This document shows, one piece after another, positions 8,042 through 15,361 of a stretch of DNA of 41,197 bases; positions within the stretch are counted from its first letter, which is position 1; the number at the start of each line of letters is the position of its first letter. The notes under the pieces were generated by a model. It saw only the letters and a list, made by a program, of their open reading frames with translations. It was not told the DNA's origin and ran no database searches. Source of the DNA: Clostridia bacterium (GTDB lineage: Bacteria > Bacillota > Clostridia > UBA1212 > UBA1255); assembly GCA_017620915.1 (NCBI GenBank), contig JAFZSK010000100.1, positions 1 through 41,197 of the forward strand. The letters run 5' to 3'. Made by a program: the position numbers and the translations under genes.

Positions 8042-10318
8042 TCAACCCAGCTCGAACCGGAACTCGTCGCCGTCGCGGCAGTTGTCCCGCTCGAACTTCT
8101 TGCCGTCGGGTAGCGTGACGGTGATCGCGAACTTTTTGGCGTCCGGTTTCGTGCGGCGGAGGGAGATGTTGACCGTGCCGAACGGCGTGGGGACGTTGCC
8201 TTCTGCCCATTCGGTGTTCAGTACGTACAGGTGCGGCTTGACGCGCAGCGTGCGGTAACCGTCCTTTTCGGGATACGCGCCGAGCACCATCGCCGAGAGC
8301 TCGTACGCCGGGGCGGAACTCCAGCCGTGGCACTCGCTGCGGGGACTGTCGGGGTTTTCGCACCAGGTGGTGCAGCGGAAATCCAGCATCTGCTGCCAGC
8401 CCGCGAACAGTTTCGGCGCAAATTCATCGTACAGCCCGGTGAGCTCCAGCGCGCGGAACAGGAACGAGCCCATGGAGAACGTGCAGCGGGCAATTTTCGC
8501 GTCCGGATCCATCGTACGGCGCATCAGCTGCGTCGCGTCTTTGCCGTTGACAATGCCCGCCAGCACCGCCCACAACGACGTATGCTCGCTGAATTCACGG
8601 CGGGTCGGGGTGTTGCGGAACAGCTGGGCGTCGTTGTCGTAGCACTTTTCGCGGATCAGTGCAGTCAACGCCTCCGCCCGCTGCAGATACTCCTTGCTCC
8701 GGGCATTGCGGCCGCAATATTCTGCAATATCCGCGGCGTTTTTCATGGCCGCGACCAGCATCATTGACGCCACGGTCAACGGCTCGCCCTCATATCCGCC
8801 CGGCGTGATGCCCGCCATCCAGCCCGGCACCCAATCCACGAAGGACCAGTACGGGTTTTTGCCCACGAGCCCGGTGGCGTCGCGGAAGATCTCGAAGGAC
8901 TCCAGCGCTTTGTCCACGGTGCCCAGGAACTGCGCCGCCTGCCTGCGCGTGTCGTCCGTCGCCGGCGCGTATCTCAGGTACTCGCGCAGCATGATCACCC
9001 AGAACAGCGTGAAATTCGGTATGATCTGCGTCATTGTGGACGGATAGTTGGCCTGCAGCATGCCGTTGTATATCTGCGAGCGGCCCAGGTCGGTCACGCT
9101 CTTTAAAAGCAGCTTTGTGTCCGCGCTCATGCGCTGCGCGAACCGCATCTCGAGGCAGCTGTCCATGTCGTACTGCTGCTGCTCGAAGTACGGGCAGTCA
9201 ACGAAGATCTCGTGGGCGCAGCAATTGACGGTGTTGACGCTGACCTTCCACATCTCGTTCAGCGCGGGGTCGTTCGACTTGAAACTGCCCTCCGTGGAGA
9301 ATGGGTAGAAGCACGTGCGGTACGTGAGTTCGGGGAATCTGACCGATGGATCGGAGAATTCCAGCCGTATGAAACGGAACGCGCGGTACCAGAAGGGCTC
9401 AAAGGTCAATTCGCCGCTGTCCGGCAGATGGATCACGTCGTATACAAGCGAGATCACATCCGCTTCGGGCAGGTCGTACGCGTCGCGGCGGTCTTTGAAC
9501 AGGTTGCCGTTGCGGTCGCGGATGCCGTAGCATTCGGCGTAATTGATCTTGACCACGGCGCCGGGGGTACCGGTGACGGTGATCCGGGGCAATGCGGTAG
9601 TGTACACGCCCGCGTCCAGTTCGATATAGTCGTCGTCACGGCGGACAATTTCAAACGGCTTGGGCTCCCCGTAGGTTAATTGCGGTATCGGCCGCGGCTC
9701 CAGCGGGTACATGTCCGCGAGGCCGCACAGATTGTAGCCGCCCGGTGTGGGGGGCTGGAGCTGTTCGACGGTCTGGAGCGTTGTCCGGGGGGCGCCCAGA
9801 TGCTCTTCACCGGGAGGCGTAGAGGTGTGGACGCCGGGAAAGTGGCGGAAAGTGACGTTGTCCTCACGCTCGCAGCGCCAGGTGGCGTCGGTGCCGAAGA
9901 GGATCGGCTGGCTGGCCTGATTGGCGTCGGCGGCGCTGTCTGAAGCGGCGGCGTTGTCAACGGGCCGGTCGGGTATGACGGCACCCTCCACCCAGAGCGC
10001 GGGCCGCGAGCCGCGGTATATCGAAATGAACGAGCCCTCCTGCAGGTACAGCACCTTCACCAGGATCTCGTTTTTGCCGGGCTTCAGCAGCGGGAGCAGT
10101 ACGTCGCTCTCGTACGCTTCGAAGTAGCGCGAATATTCGGAGCCCTGGCAGGGGCCTTCGCCCGCGTATTGCCCGTTGATGTACAGGCGGTAACGCGAAT
10201 CGGCGCACATCACGAGCTTGGCGGCTTTGATGGCGGGAGCGTCGATGTCAATGGTTTTGCTGAAATAATAGAAATGCGTGCTGTCCGGCCTTTCGGCGGT
10301 GCGGATCCAGAAACTCAT
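8042..10318 (-). CDS. Alpha-L-rhamnosidase-like glycoside hydrolase (GH78)
   Basis: The product of 758 residues has no signal peptide and is probably cytoplasmic. The first 150 residues form a beta-sandwich (FSKTIDIDAPAIKAAKLVMCADSRYRLYINGQ, typical of the N-terminal domains of GH78), then a second beta domain and an (alpha/alpha)6 barrel. The signature FVDCPYFEQQQYDMD corresponds to the family's DCPxRDE-type motif that carries catalytic acids; the barrel continues through PYWSFVDWVPGW and ECHGWSSAP, and a C-terminal beta domain closes the protein. The ATG at 10318 follows AAAGGAGG. Rhamnosidase activity is the family default; related subgroups act on other deoxysugars. It is the first gene of a GH78-GT2-mnmA unit, behind the noncoding inverted-repeat element. 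Confidence 0.88.
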   Translation of the reverse strand: MSFWIRTAERPDSTHFYYFSKTIDIDAPAIKAAKLVMCADSRYRLYINGQYAGEGPCQGSEYSRYFEAYESDVLLPLLKPGKNEILVKVLYLQEGSFISIYRGSRPALWVEGAVIPDRPVDNAAASDSAADANQASQPILFGTDATWRCEREDNVTFRHFPGVHTSTPPGEEHLGAPRTTLQTVEQLQPPTPGGYNLCGLADMYPLEPRPIPQLTYGEPKPFEIVRRDDDYIELDAGVYTTALPRITVTGTPGAVVKINYAECYGIRDRNGNLFKDRRDAYDLPEADVISLVYDVIHLPDSGELTFEPFWYRAFRFIRLEFSDPSVRFPELTYRTCFYPFSTEGSFKSNDPALNEMWKVSVNTVNCCAHEIFVDCPYFEQQQYDMDSCLEMRFAQRMSADTKLLLKSVTDLGRSQIYNGMLQANYPSTMTQIIPNFTLFWVIMLREYLRYAPATDDTRRQAAQFLGTVDKALESFEIFRDATGLVGKNPYWSFVDWVPGWMAGITPGGYEGEPLTVASMMLVAAMKNAADIAEYCGRNARSKEYLQRAEALTALIREKCYDNDAQLFRNTPTRREFSEHTSLWAVLAGIVNGKDATQLMRRTMDPDAKIARCTFSMGSFLFRALELTGLYDEFAPKLFAGWQQMLDFRCTTWCENPDSPRSECHGWSSAPAYELSAMVLGAYPEKDGYRTLRVKPHLYVLNTEWAEGNVPTPFGTVNISLRRTKPDAKKFAITVTLPDGKKFERDNCRDGDEFRFELG

Positions 10319-10355
10319 ATGGGTGGAGCCTCCTTTGGAATGGATGTCTGGGACA

Positions 10356-10384
10356 ATTATACCAAATTCCGCGGCGGGGGGCAA
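10356..10384 (-). promoter_or_regulatory. Promoter of the GH78-GT2-mnmA unit, overlapping the element end
   Basis: On the minus strand TTGCCC (10384-10379) and TATAAT (10361-10356) are 17 bp apart, with an extended -10 (TGGTATAAT). The upstream hexamer includes the first 4 bases of the inverted repeat that starts at 10381. Confidence 0.6.
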
Positions 10385-10870
10385 GCGGCGCGACCGACGG
10401 CGCTCGCTTGTTCGTCATGACAATACAGTTAGATTCGGACAAAAGTGTTCATTTCTTGTTTTTTATACCATGCGGGGCGCCATCTAGGACGATTTGCGTA
10501 CGCAATTATATTACCAAATCGGACAAAAACATTATTATATGAACATTTAATATCAGATTGGGCGCCTTCTCTCGATTTCCGGCTCTATCAAAGCTTGAGC
10601 GGTTAAGATAAAATGTCTTTTTATTCAATTATTTATACCAACTGAGTTATGAAAGATAGGATTAATATAATTCAGGTAATTGTTTTTATACCATAATTTG
10701 AATTTCGCGCCTTTGAAAATGAGCGAGAGCAAGGAAAAACTGGTATATAATTACGCGAGTTAAGGCTGTTTATACCAAAGGTGGCCCAAAAAATGAAAAT
10801 GAGACAGCCACAATGGAAAAAACAGGCGGACTAGTAAATCTGAGCGAGCGCCGTCGGTCGCGCCGCTTGC
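10381..10870. repeat. 490-bp noncoding element bounded by perfect 28-bp inverted repeats
   Basis: Bases 10381-10408 and 10843-10870 are exact reverse complements over 28 bp, and the match stops at both edges. The 434 bp between the arms are AT-rich, unlike the GC-rich flanks, and hold no credible gene. They contain four copies of TTTATACCA (10462, 10632, 10685, 10769) and one inverted copy (10741, TGGTATATAA), plus GGCGCCTTCTCTCG at 10561, which recurs at 28194. No target-site duplication is visible outside the arms. The layout resembles a non-autonomous (MITE-like) element, but no matching transposase is in the window. The rest of the 10319-10900 gap holds the GH78 promoter on one side and about 30 bp of nothing notable on the other. 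Confidence 0.75.
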
Positions 10871-10900
10871 TCCTCGCTTTGAAATCGGTAGCAGCGCCCG

Positions 10901-11788
10901 CTATTTTCCGCTTTTGGAGAACGAGACTTTGAACAGGCTGGCGCGGTTGCCGCCGTTGGAGGTGACATATACGACGCCGTCAACGATATTGACCGCCTCC
11001 GACTCCACGTCATTTTCGAGATCCAGCGGGATCGACGCGATCAGTTCGCCGTTCCAGTCGTAGATCAGGAATTCCTGGTGGAAGCCGTTTTGGGAGGAAC
11101 GGACGAACCAGACGGCGTTGTCCGCCGCGAACACGCCCTGCGACAGCGTGCCGGACGGCGTCACATCGCGCGCTTTGAGGTGATTCAGCTCGGAATCCCA
11201 GAAGTCCAGCGTGCTGCCGGTCCAGCGTGCCGAGGCAAACTGCTGACGGTCCGGGCAATAGCCCATCGCGAAAAACGGTTGCTCCAGGCGGCCTTTTTCG
11301 ATGATCTTCAGCGCGTCTTTGTCCACGAGCGTGTATCCGTTCCAGCACTCGGTCTTCGTGCCCTGGCAGGACGTCACGTAATATGCATTGCGCAGTGGGA
11401 GGAACGTGATGTTGTTGGCGTGCTCCATGTAAAGCGGGCTGTTGCTGCATTGAACGAAATTGCCCTTCGTGTCGAACTTGCAGAGCAGCGTACACTCTTC
11501 GCCGGTGACATCGAAGCGGTTGAAGGCCACGACCCAATTGTCCCCGTCGAAGCAGCACCCCTGCGCGGTGGTGTAGGCGTTGTCCGGACAGACAAAATCA
11601 AACAGTTTTTGGCCGCTCGCGGTATAGCCGCCCGCCAGGTCGGCGGGGATCCGGTAGTTTTCACGATTGCAGCCGGGCGCGGACAATAACGGCAGCGCGG
11701 CCATGAGGGCGGTCAACGCCATTGCGGCCCTCCGCACGCGCTGAGGCGCAGAATTTGTGCGTTTTTGGTGGTTATATCGTTCTGTCAC
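10901..11788 (-). CDS. Secreted lipoprotein, probable beta-propeller
   Basis: The 295-residue product begins with a basic stretch, a hydrophobic core and the lipobox SAPGC (Cys40), so it should be lipid-anchored outside the membrane. The mature part shows about five or six short beta-rich repeats with recurring Asp/Trp turns (DGDNWVVAFNRFD, CKFDTKGNFVQCS, FWDSELNHLKA, IYDWNGELIA, VDGVVYVTSNGGN), which looks like a propeller that reads an extracellular ligand. No catalytic motif is recognised. The start is GTG at 11788 with AAGGAGG upstream. It has its own strong promoter and is separated from the next gene on the strand by the inverted-repeat element. Confidence 0.75.
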   Translation of the reverse strand: MTERYNHQKRTNSAPQRVRRAAMALTALMAALPLLSAPGCNRENYRIPADLAGGYTASGQKLFDFVCPDNAYTTAQGCCFDGDNWVVAFNRFDVTGEECTLLCKFDTKGNFVQCSNSPLYMEHANNITFLPLRNAYYVTSCQGTKTECWNGYTLVDKDALKIIEKGRLEQPFFAMGYCPDRQQFASARWTGSTLDFWDSELNHLKARDVTPSGTLSQGVFAADNAVWFVRSSQNGFHQEFLIYDWNGELIASIPLDLENDVESEAVNIVDGVVYVTSNGGNRASLFKVSFSKSGK

Positions 11789-11841
11789 GGCGAGGCCTCC
11801 TTATAAAGCAGCAAAAGCGTATTACGTCGGTTTTTAACGTA

Positions 11842-11870
11842 GTTATACCTTTAACTGTGTTGGCTGTCAA
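11842..11870 (-). promoter_or_regulatory. Strong sigma-70-type promoter of the propeller lipoprotein
   Basis: On the minus strand a consensus TTGACA (11870-11865) is followed after 17 bp by TATAAC (11847-11842). The start codon at 11788 is about 50 nt downstream of the -10. It is divergent from the promoter of the SIS operon. Confidence 0.75.
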
Positions 11871-11936
11871 GAGCGGCCTCCGCCTCAACAAGCCCGGCAA
11901 CCTCGTTAACGCGTTGCGTTTTTTCGAAATAATATC

Positions 11937-11966
11937 TTGCGCTTTATCGGCGGTGAATGGTACAAT
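11937..11966 (+). promoter_or_regulatory. Promoter of the SIS-kinase-SIS operon
   Basis: TTGCGC (11937-11942) and TACAAT (11961-11966) are 18 bp apart, about 50 nt before the start codon at 12016. The weak -35 suggests activation or modest expression. Confidence 0.5.
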
Positions 11967-12015
11967 TTCGTTGACCAAAAGCGCACCGGCGCACAGCACG
12001 ACAGGAGACAGCGGG

Positions 12016-12753
12016 ATGAACGGCGGAGATTATATAAAGATCGTAACAGAGACCATTGACGCGGCGTACGGGACGCAGCGGGAAGAATTGACGCAGGCGG
12101 CGGCGGAGATTGCGCAAGCGGTGGAGACGAAGCACAACGTGTTCGTGTTCGGTTGCTCCCACGCCGGTATTCTGGCGGAGGAAGTGTTCTACCGCACGGG
12201 CGGCCTGGCGGTGATCAACCCCATTTTCTTCCCGGGCATGATGCTGAACACGCGGCCGATCACCATGACCAGCGCGCTGGAGCGGCTGCCGGGGCTGGGG
12301 CGGATCATTTTCGAAAAAAACCGCGTTCAGCGCGGCGACGTGCTCATTCTGCACTCGGTGTCAGGCCGCAACGCGGTGCCGGTGGACATGGCGCTGCTGG
12401 CCCGGGAGCGGGGCGTACGCACGATCTGCATCACGAACCTGGCATATTCCGGGGCGGTGACCGCGCGGCATCCGTCCGGCAAGCGGCTGTTTGAGGTGTG
12501 CGATATCGTTGTTGACAACAAGGGCGACGTGGGGGACGCGGCGGTGGCGATAGACGGCCTGCCGGAGCGCATCGGACCGACGTCAACGGCGGTAGGCACG
12601 GCACTGATCAACGCACTGGTCATTGACGCGGTCAATCAAATGATCGCCGACGGCACGGTTCCGCCCGTGCTGATGAGCGCCAACCTGGACGGCGGCGACG
12701 CCCACAACGAGCAGATCTTCCGCGAATACGCGGACAACATTTTTTACATGTAA
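12016..12753 (+). CDS. SIS-domain protein (UPF0309-like), first of two
   Basis: The 245-residue cytoplasmic protein is a single SIS (sugar isomerase) domain of the UPF0309 type. Visible hallmarks are the phosphosugar-loop segments VFVFGCSHAG and LILHSVSGRNAVPVDMAL, the strand VRTICITNLAYSG and the C-terminal acidic NLDGGDAHN. Proteins of this group bind phosphorylated amino sugars and act as isomerases, deaminases or etherases, or as sensors; the exact activity is not evident. The start at 12016 has CAGGAGAC upstream. The kinase gene begins 6 bp after the stop, and a paralogous SIS gene follows it, so substrate phosphorylation and SIS chemistry are probably sequential. Confidence 0.85.
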   Translation: MNGGDYIKIVTETIDAAYGTQREELTQAAAEIAQAVETKHNVFVFGCSHAGILAEEVFYRTGGLAVINPIFFPGMMLNTRPITMTSALERLPGLGRIIFEKNRVQRGDVLILHSVSGRNAVPVDMALLARERGVRTICITNLAYSGAVTARHPSGKRLFEVCDIVVDNKGDVGDAAVAIDGLPERIGPTSTAVGTALINALVIDAVNQMIADGTVPPVLMSANLDGGDAHNEQIFREYADNIFYM

Positions 12754-12759
12754 TTCAGC

Positions 12760-13815
12760 ATGGATACCATCAAAAATCGCAAAAATAATACATTTTTGGC
12801 GCTGGACAGCGGCGGCACGAAGGTGGCGGCGGTGCTGTACGACGGGCGGTTCGAGCCGCTCGCCGCGGCGGTCTGCGGCAGTCTGCGGGCCAATACCACG
12901 CCCGCGGCGCAAGTCGAAGCCAATTTTGAAGAGCTGGTAAAAAAACTCGGACTCGCTCCCGGCAGGCGTATCGACTGCATCGCGGGCACCTTCGAACGCG
13001 CGGTGGGCGAACGGCTGCGGCTGCGGTACGATGTGGGTCTTGACTCCTCCTCGGGGAGAGGCAGTTCCGGCAAAGCGGGCGGCGGTCCGTTCGCGGCGGG
13101 GCTGTTCGGCGAGATGAATATGGGATTGTCCGCGGCGGGGATATTCGGGGACGGATTGCTGGCGTTGTCCGGTACAGGGGCAACGGTATTCGCCCGCATA
13201 GACGGCCGCTGCCTGTCGGCGGGCGGCTACGGCGCGGCGGTGGCGGACGAGGGCTCCGGGTACTGGATCTCGCGGGAGGCAATGATCGCCGCCATCCGCG
13301 GCTACGAAGCGCGCGGAGAGTCCACGCGGCTCACGGATATCGTCGTCAACCATTTCGGCGGTCCGGACTGGGAACGCCGCCGTTTCCGCGAAGCAATTTT
13401 TTCGATCTATACGGGGGACAGACCCCCGGTGGCGCGGGTGGCGGAACTGGTGCCGGAGGTGGTCAACGCCGCGGCGGCAGGAGACCGCGTCTCCGCTCGC
13501 ATCCTGACCGAAGCCGGCCGCCTGCTGGCGGAGCAGCTGCTTTCCCTGATCCGGATGAACGATATCCCGGAGAATGTACCGATCACGATATCCGGCAGCG
13601 TCTGGCGCAAAAACCCGCTGTTTTTCGAGGCGTTTAATACGAAATTGCAGGAACGGTATACAGACCCGCAAACGGCGCCGCGCCTTATGATCCCGCGGTT
13701 CGCGCCGCTGATAGGCGTGCTGATGCGGCAGATGTACGAGGAAAACGGCGCGCTCACGGAGGCGGACTACGCGTTTCTGGAGGCGCGGTACGGACAGTTC
13801 CGGTACGAGATATGA
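12760..13815 (+). CDS. BadF/BadG/NagK-type sugar kinase
   Basis: The 351-residue protein has the ASKHA kinase fold. The phosphate-1 loop is ALDSGGTK (residues 14-21), the adenosine region ALSGTGATVFARIDGR and the glycine-rich GGYGAAVADEGSGYWISREA, which is diagnostic for the BadF/BadG family members that phosphorylate N-acetylglucosamine and related sugars. The C-terminal segment ITISGSVWRKNPLFFEAF completes the second lobe. There is a Gly/Ser insertion at about residues 95-110 (SSGRGSSGKAGGG). No good ribosome binding site precedes the ATG, consistent with translational coupling to the SIS gene ending 6 bp upstream. An amino-sugar substrate is inferred from the flanking SIS genes. Confidence 0.85.
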   Translation: MDTIKNRKNNTFLALDSGGTKVAAVLYDGRFEPLAAAVCGSLRANTTPAAQVEANFEELVKKLGLAPGRRIDCIAGTFERAVGERLRLRYDVGLDSSSGRGSSGKAGGGPFAAGLFGEMNMGLSAAGIFGDGLLALSGTGATVFARIDGRCLSAGGYGAAVADEGSGYWISREAMIAAIRGYEARGESTRLTDIVVNHFGGPDWERRRFREAIFSIYTGDRPPVARVAELVPEVVNAAAAGDRVSARILTEAGRLLAEQLLSLIRMNDIPENVPITISGSVWRKNPLFFEAFNTKLQERYTDPQTAPRLMIPRFAPLIGVLMRQMYEENGALTEADYAFLEARYGQFRYEI

Positions 13816-13872
13816 CCCGGCGCCGCGTTGTGCGCGGGCAAAGCGACAATATAAGAAAAGAGGCGTTTTTAC

Positions 13873-14619
13873 ATGAGCGAAATGCTGCTGGACAGGTATC
13901 ACAAGGCGATCGACGACCTGTTTGCGAAGGTGCGCGCCACGCAGCGCGAGAACATTATCAAGGCGGGGGAGATCGTTGCCGACAGCGTGAAGAACGGCGG
14001 CTGCATCTTTTTGTCCGGTATCTGCCACTCGATGGAGATGGATTCCATCTATCGCGGCGGCGGCCCGATCTTTTACAAGCATTTCAGCTACGATCTGAAA
14101 GTGGAAAGCCCGGCGCGGAAGCGGGACCGGTCCGATCTCGGGTACGAGCGGGAGACGGTGGCGGCGGCGCGGTATGCGTTGACCCAGTCCAACGTGCGGC
14201 CCGGAGACGTGCTGTTCGTGAGTTCGGTGTCGGGCCGGACGGTGCGGGTGGTTGACCTTGCGTACGAGGCGGAGCAGCTCGGAGTCAAAGTGATCGCGTT
14301 CACGTCGATGGAATACGCGCGCCAGGTGGATCCGGTGCATCCGTCGGGCAAAAAGCTGTACGAGATCGCCACGCTCACGCTGGACAACTGCGCGCCGGCG
14401 GCGGAGGCAATGCTCGAAGTTCCCGGCATCGAAGCACGTTTCGGGGCGGCGTCCGGCATCGCGTCCGACTATATCATGTGGAGCGTCACGTCCGTGGCGG
14501 TGGAAAAGCTGCTGGAGGCGGGGCTAACCCCCGGCATCCTGAAGAGCGCCAACTTCCCCGGCGGCAACGATTACAACAAAACCGTCATCGAGCCCCACTA
14601 CGAGCAGTACGGCTGGTAA
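13873..14619 (+). CDS. SIS-domain protein (UPF0309-like), second of two
   Basis: The 248-residue protein is a second SIS-domain protein with the same plan as the one at 12016: GGCIFLSGICHSMEMD, VLFVSSVSGRTVRVVDLA, VIAFTSMEYARQ, HPSGKKLYE and the ending SANFPGGNDYNKTVIE. The shared motifs (SVSGR, HPSGK, the closing GG[ND]-D/N) show the two are paralogues, but they are clearly diverged and so may have different roles, perhaps isomerase and sensor or two steps of one path. AAAAGAGG lies upstream of the ATG. No terminator is seen; a repeat-filled 150-bp spacer follows. Confidence 0.85.
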   Translation: MSEMLLDRYHKAIDDLFAKVRATQRENIIKAGEIVADSVKNGGCIFLSGICHSMEMDSIYRGGGPIFYKHFSYDLKVESPARKRDRSDLGYERETVAAARYALTQSNVRPGDVLFVSSVSGRTVRVVDLAYEAEQLGVKVIAFTSMEYARQVDPVHPSGKKLYEIATLTLDNCAPAAEAMLEVPGIEARFGAASGIASDYIMWSVTSVAVEKLLEAGLTPGILKSANFPGGNDYNKTVIEPHYEQYGW

Positions 14620-14632
14620 AGCGCTTCGCGCA

Positions 14633-14711
14633 GTTGCAAGTGGCAAATTGCAAATGGCAAGGGGCAAATTGCAAATGGCAAGTGCGAAGGGCAAAGGGCA
14701 AGTGGCAAGTG
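14633..14711 (+). repeat. Dispersed GGCAAA-type short repeat, copy 2 (longest)
   Basis: About 80 bp built of 7-mers of the form (T/G)GGCAA(A/G), including GCAAATGGCAAGGGGCAAAT, which is shared with the spacers near 228 (minus strand) and 40210. It ends just before the promoter of the next gene. Confidence 0.75.
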
Positions 14712-14718
14712 CTGAAAC

Positions 14719-14747
14719 TTGCTAAAATGCCGTGAAAATGCTATACT
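14719..14747 (+). promoter_or_regulatory. Promoter of the disordered-protein gene
   Basis: TTGCTA (14719-14724) and TATACT (14742-14747) are 17 bp apart, about 30 nt before the start codon. It probably drives the disordered protein, aldo-keto reductase, holB and ricT together, since the spacing between these is 8 bp or less. Confidence 0.6.
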
Positions 14748-14774
14748 TACACCGTTGTGACAGGAGGGGTCAGT

Positions 14775-15353
14775 TTGGCTAATTCGGACAATAACAACGG
14801 AAATAGAAACAACGACGGCGAACGGGTGAAAGCGTTCGTTGCCCGCGCACAGTCGCAGACCGGCACCGGCAGCGGCGGCGGGGACAACAACGGCGTGAGA
14901 GGGTTCGTTGCCCGCGCGGAATCGTCGATCGCGGAGGCGGGCGGCGAGAACCGGGTCGAAAACCGCGAAAATCGCGGCAGCCGCAACAACCGGCACGGCG
15001 GCAACTTCGGCCGCGGCCCCGTGCGCAAGAACAACCCCGGCGGTCAGGGCCAGAATCGCGGCCCCAGAGATGTGCGCGAGAACCGCGACAACCGCGACCG
15101 GCCCGGCGGCGGTCCCAACGGCTCCCGGCCCGACGGCCAGCCCGGCGACAACCAGAGCAAAAACCAGCGCCACGGCAAACCCGACCGCGGCCCGAAGCCC
15201 GGGCGCGAGAACTTTGACGGCATCGTGAACCGCCGTCCCGCCCGCGGCGCCAAAGAGGAGACGCTGGAGGACATCCGGAAGGATATTGCCGCCATCGAAA
15301 AAGAGATCGAGCTGGAGATCTCCGACATCTCCGTAATGAAGCTCAACGTATAA
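14775..15353 (+). CDS. Intrinsically disordered Arg/Asn/Gly-rich protein with helical tail
   Basis: The product of 192 residues matches no family I recognise. Two short related motifs, VKAFVARAQS and VRGFVARAES, sit near the N-terminus, separated by a Gly/Ser/Asn stretch. Residues about 55-150 are disordered and very rich in Arg, Asn, Gly, Pro and Asp (ENRENRGSRNNRHGG, DVRENRDNRDRPGGG). The end is a charged helix, KEETLEDIRKDIAAIEKEI, able to form a coiled coil. The TTG at 14775 is chosen because AGGAGGGG lies 5 nt upstream; the GTG at 14757 would precede that site. It is the first gene of the unit containing an aldo-keto reductase, holB and ricT. Nucleic-acid or ribonucleoprotein binding is plausible from composition only. 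Confidence 0.7.
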   Translation: MANSDNNNGNRNNDGERVKAFVARAQSQTGTGSGGGDNNGVRGFVARAESSIAEAGGENRVENRENRGSRNNRHGGNFGRGPVRKNNPGGQGQNRGPRDVRENRDNRDRPGGGPNGSRPDGQPGDNQSKNQRHGKPDRGPKPGRENFDGIVNRRPARGAKEETLEDIRKDIAAIEKEIELEISDISVMKLNV

Positions 15354-15361
15354 GCGCGGCC

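Noticed and set aside
11789-12015. Riboswitch or small RNA in the divergent 227-bp spacer
   Set aside because: Two back-to-back promoters and short leaders account for the space; no conserved riboswitch core is visible.
12016-12753. MurNAc-6-phosphate etherase (MurQ)
   Set aside because: MurQ is a longer SIS protein with other conserved segments; this one fits the UPF0309 type.
13414-13425. GGGGACAGACCC, also at 36857-36868, as a REP-type mobile signal
   Set aside because: The copy at 13414 is in the reading frame of the kinase, there are only two copies, and a 12-bp match is weak evidence without a RAYT transposase.
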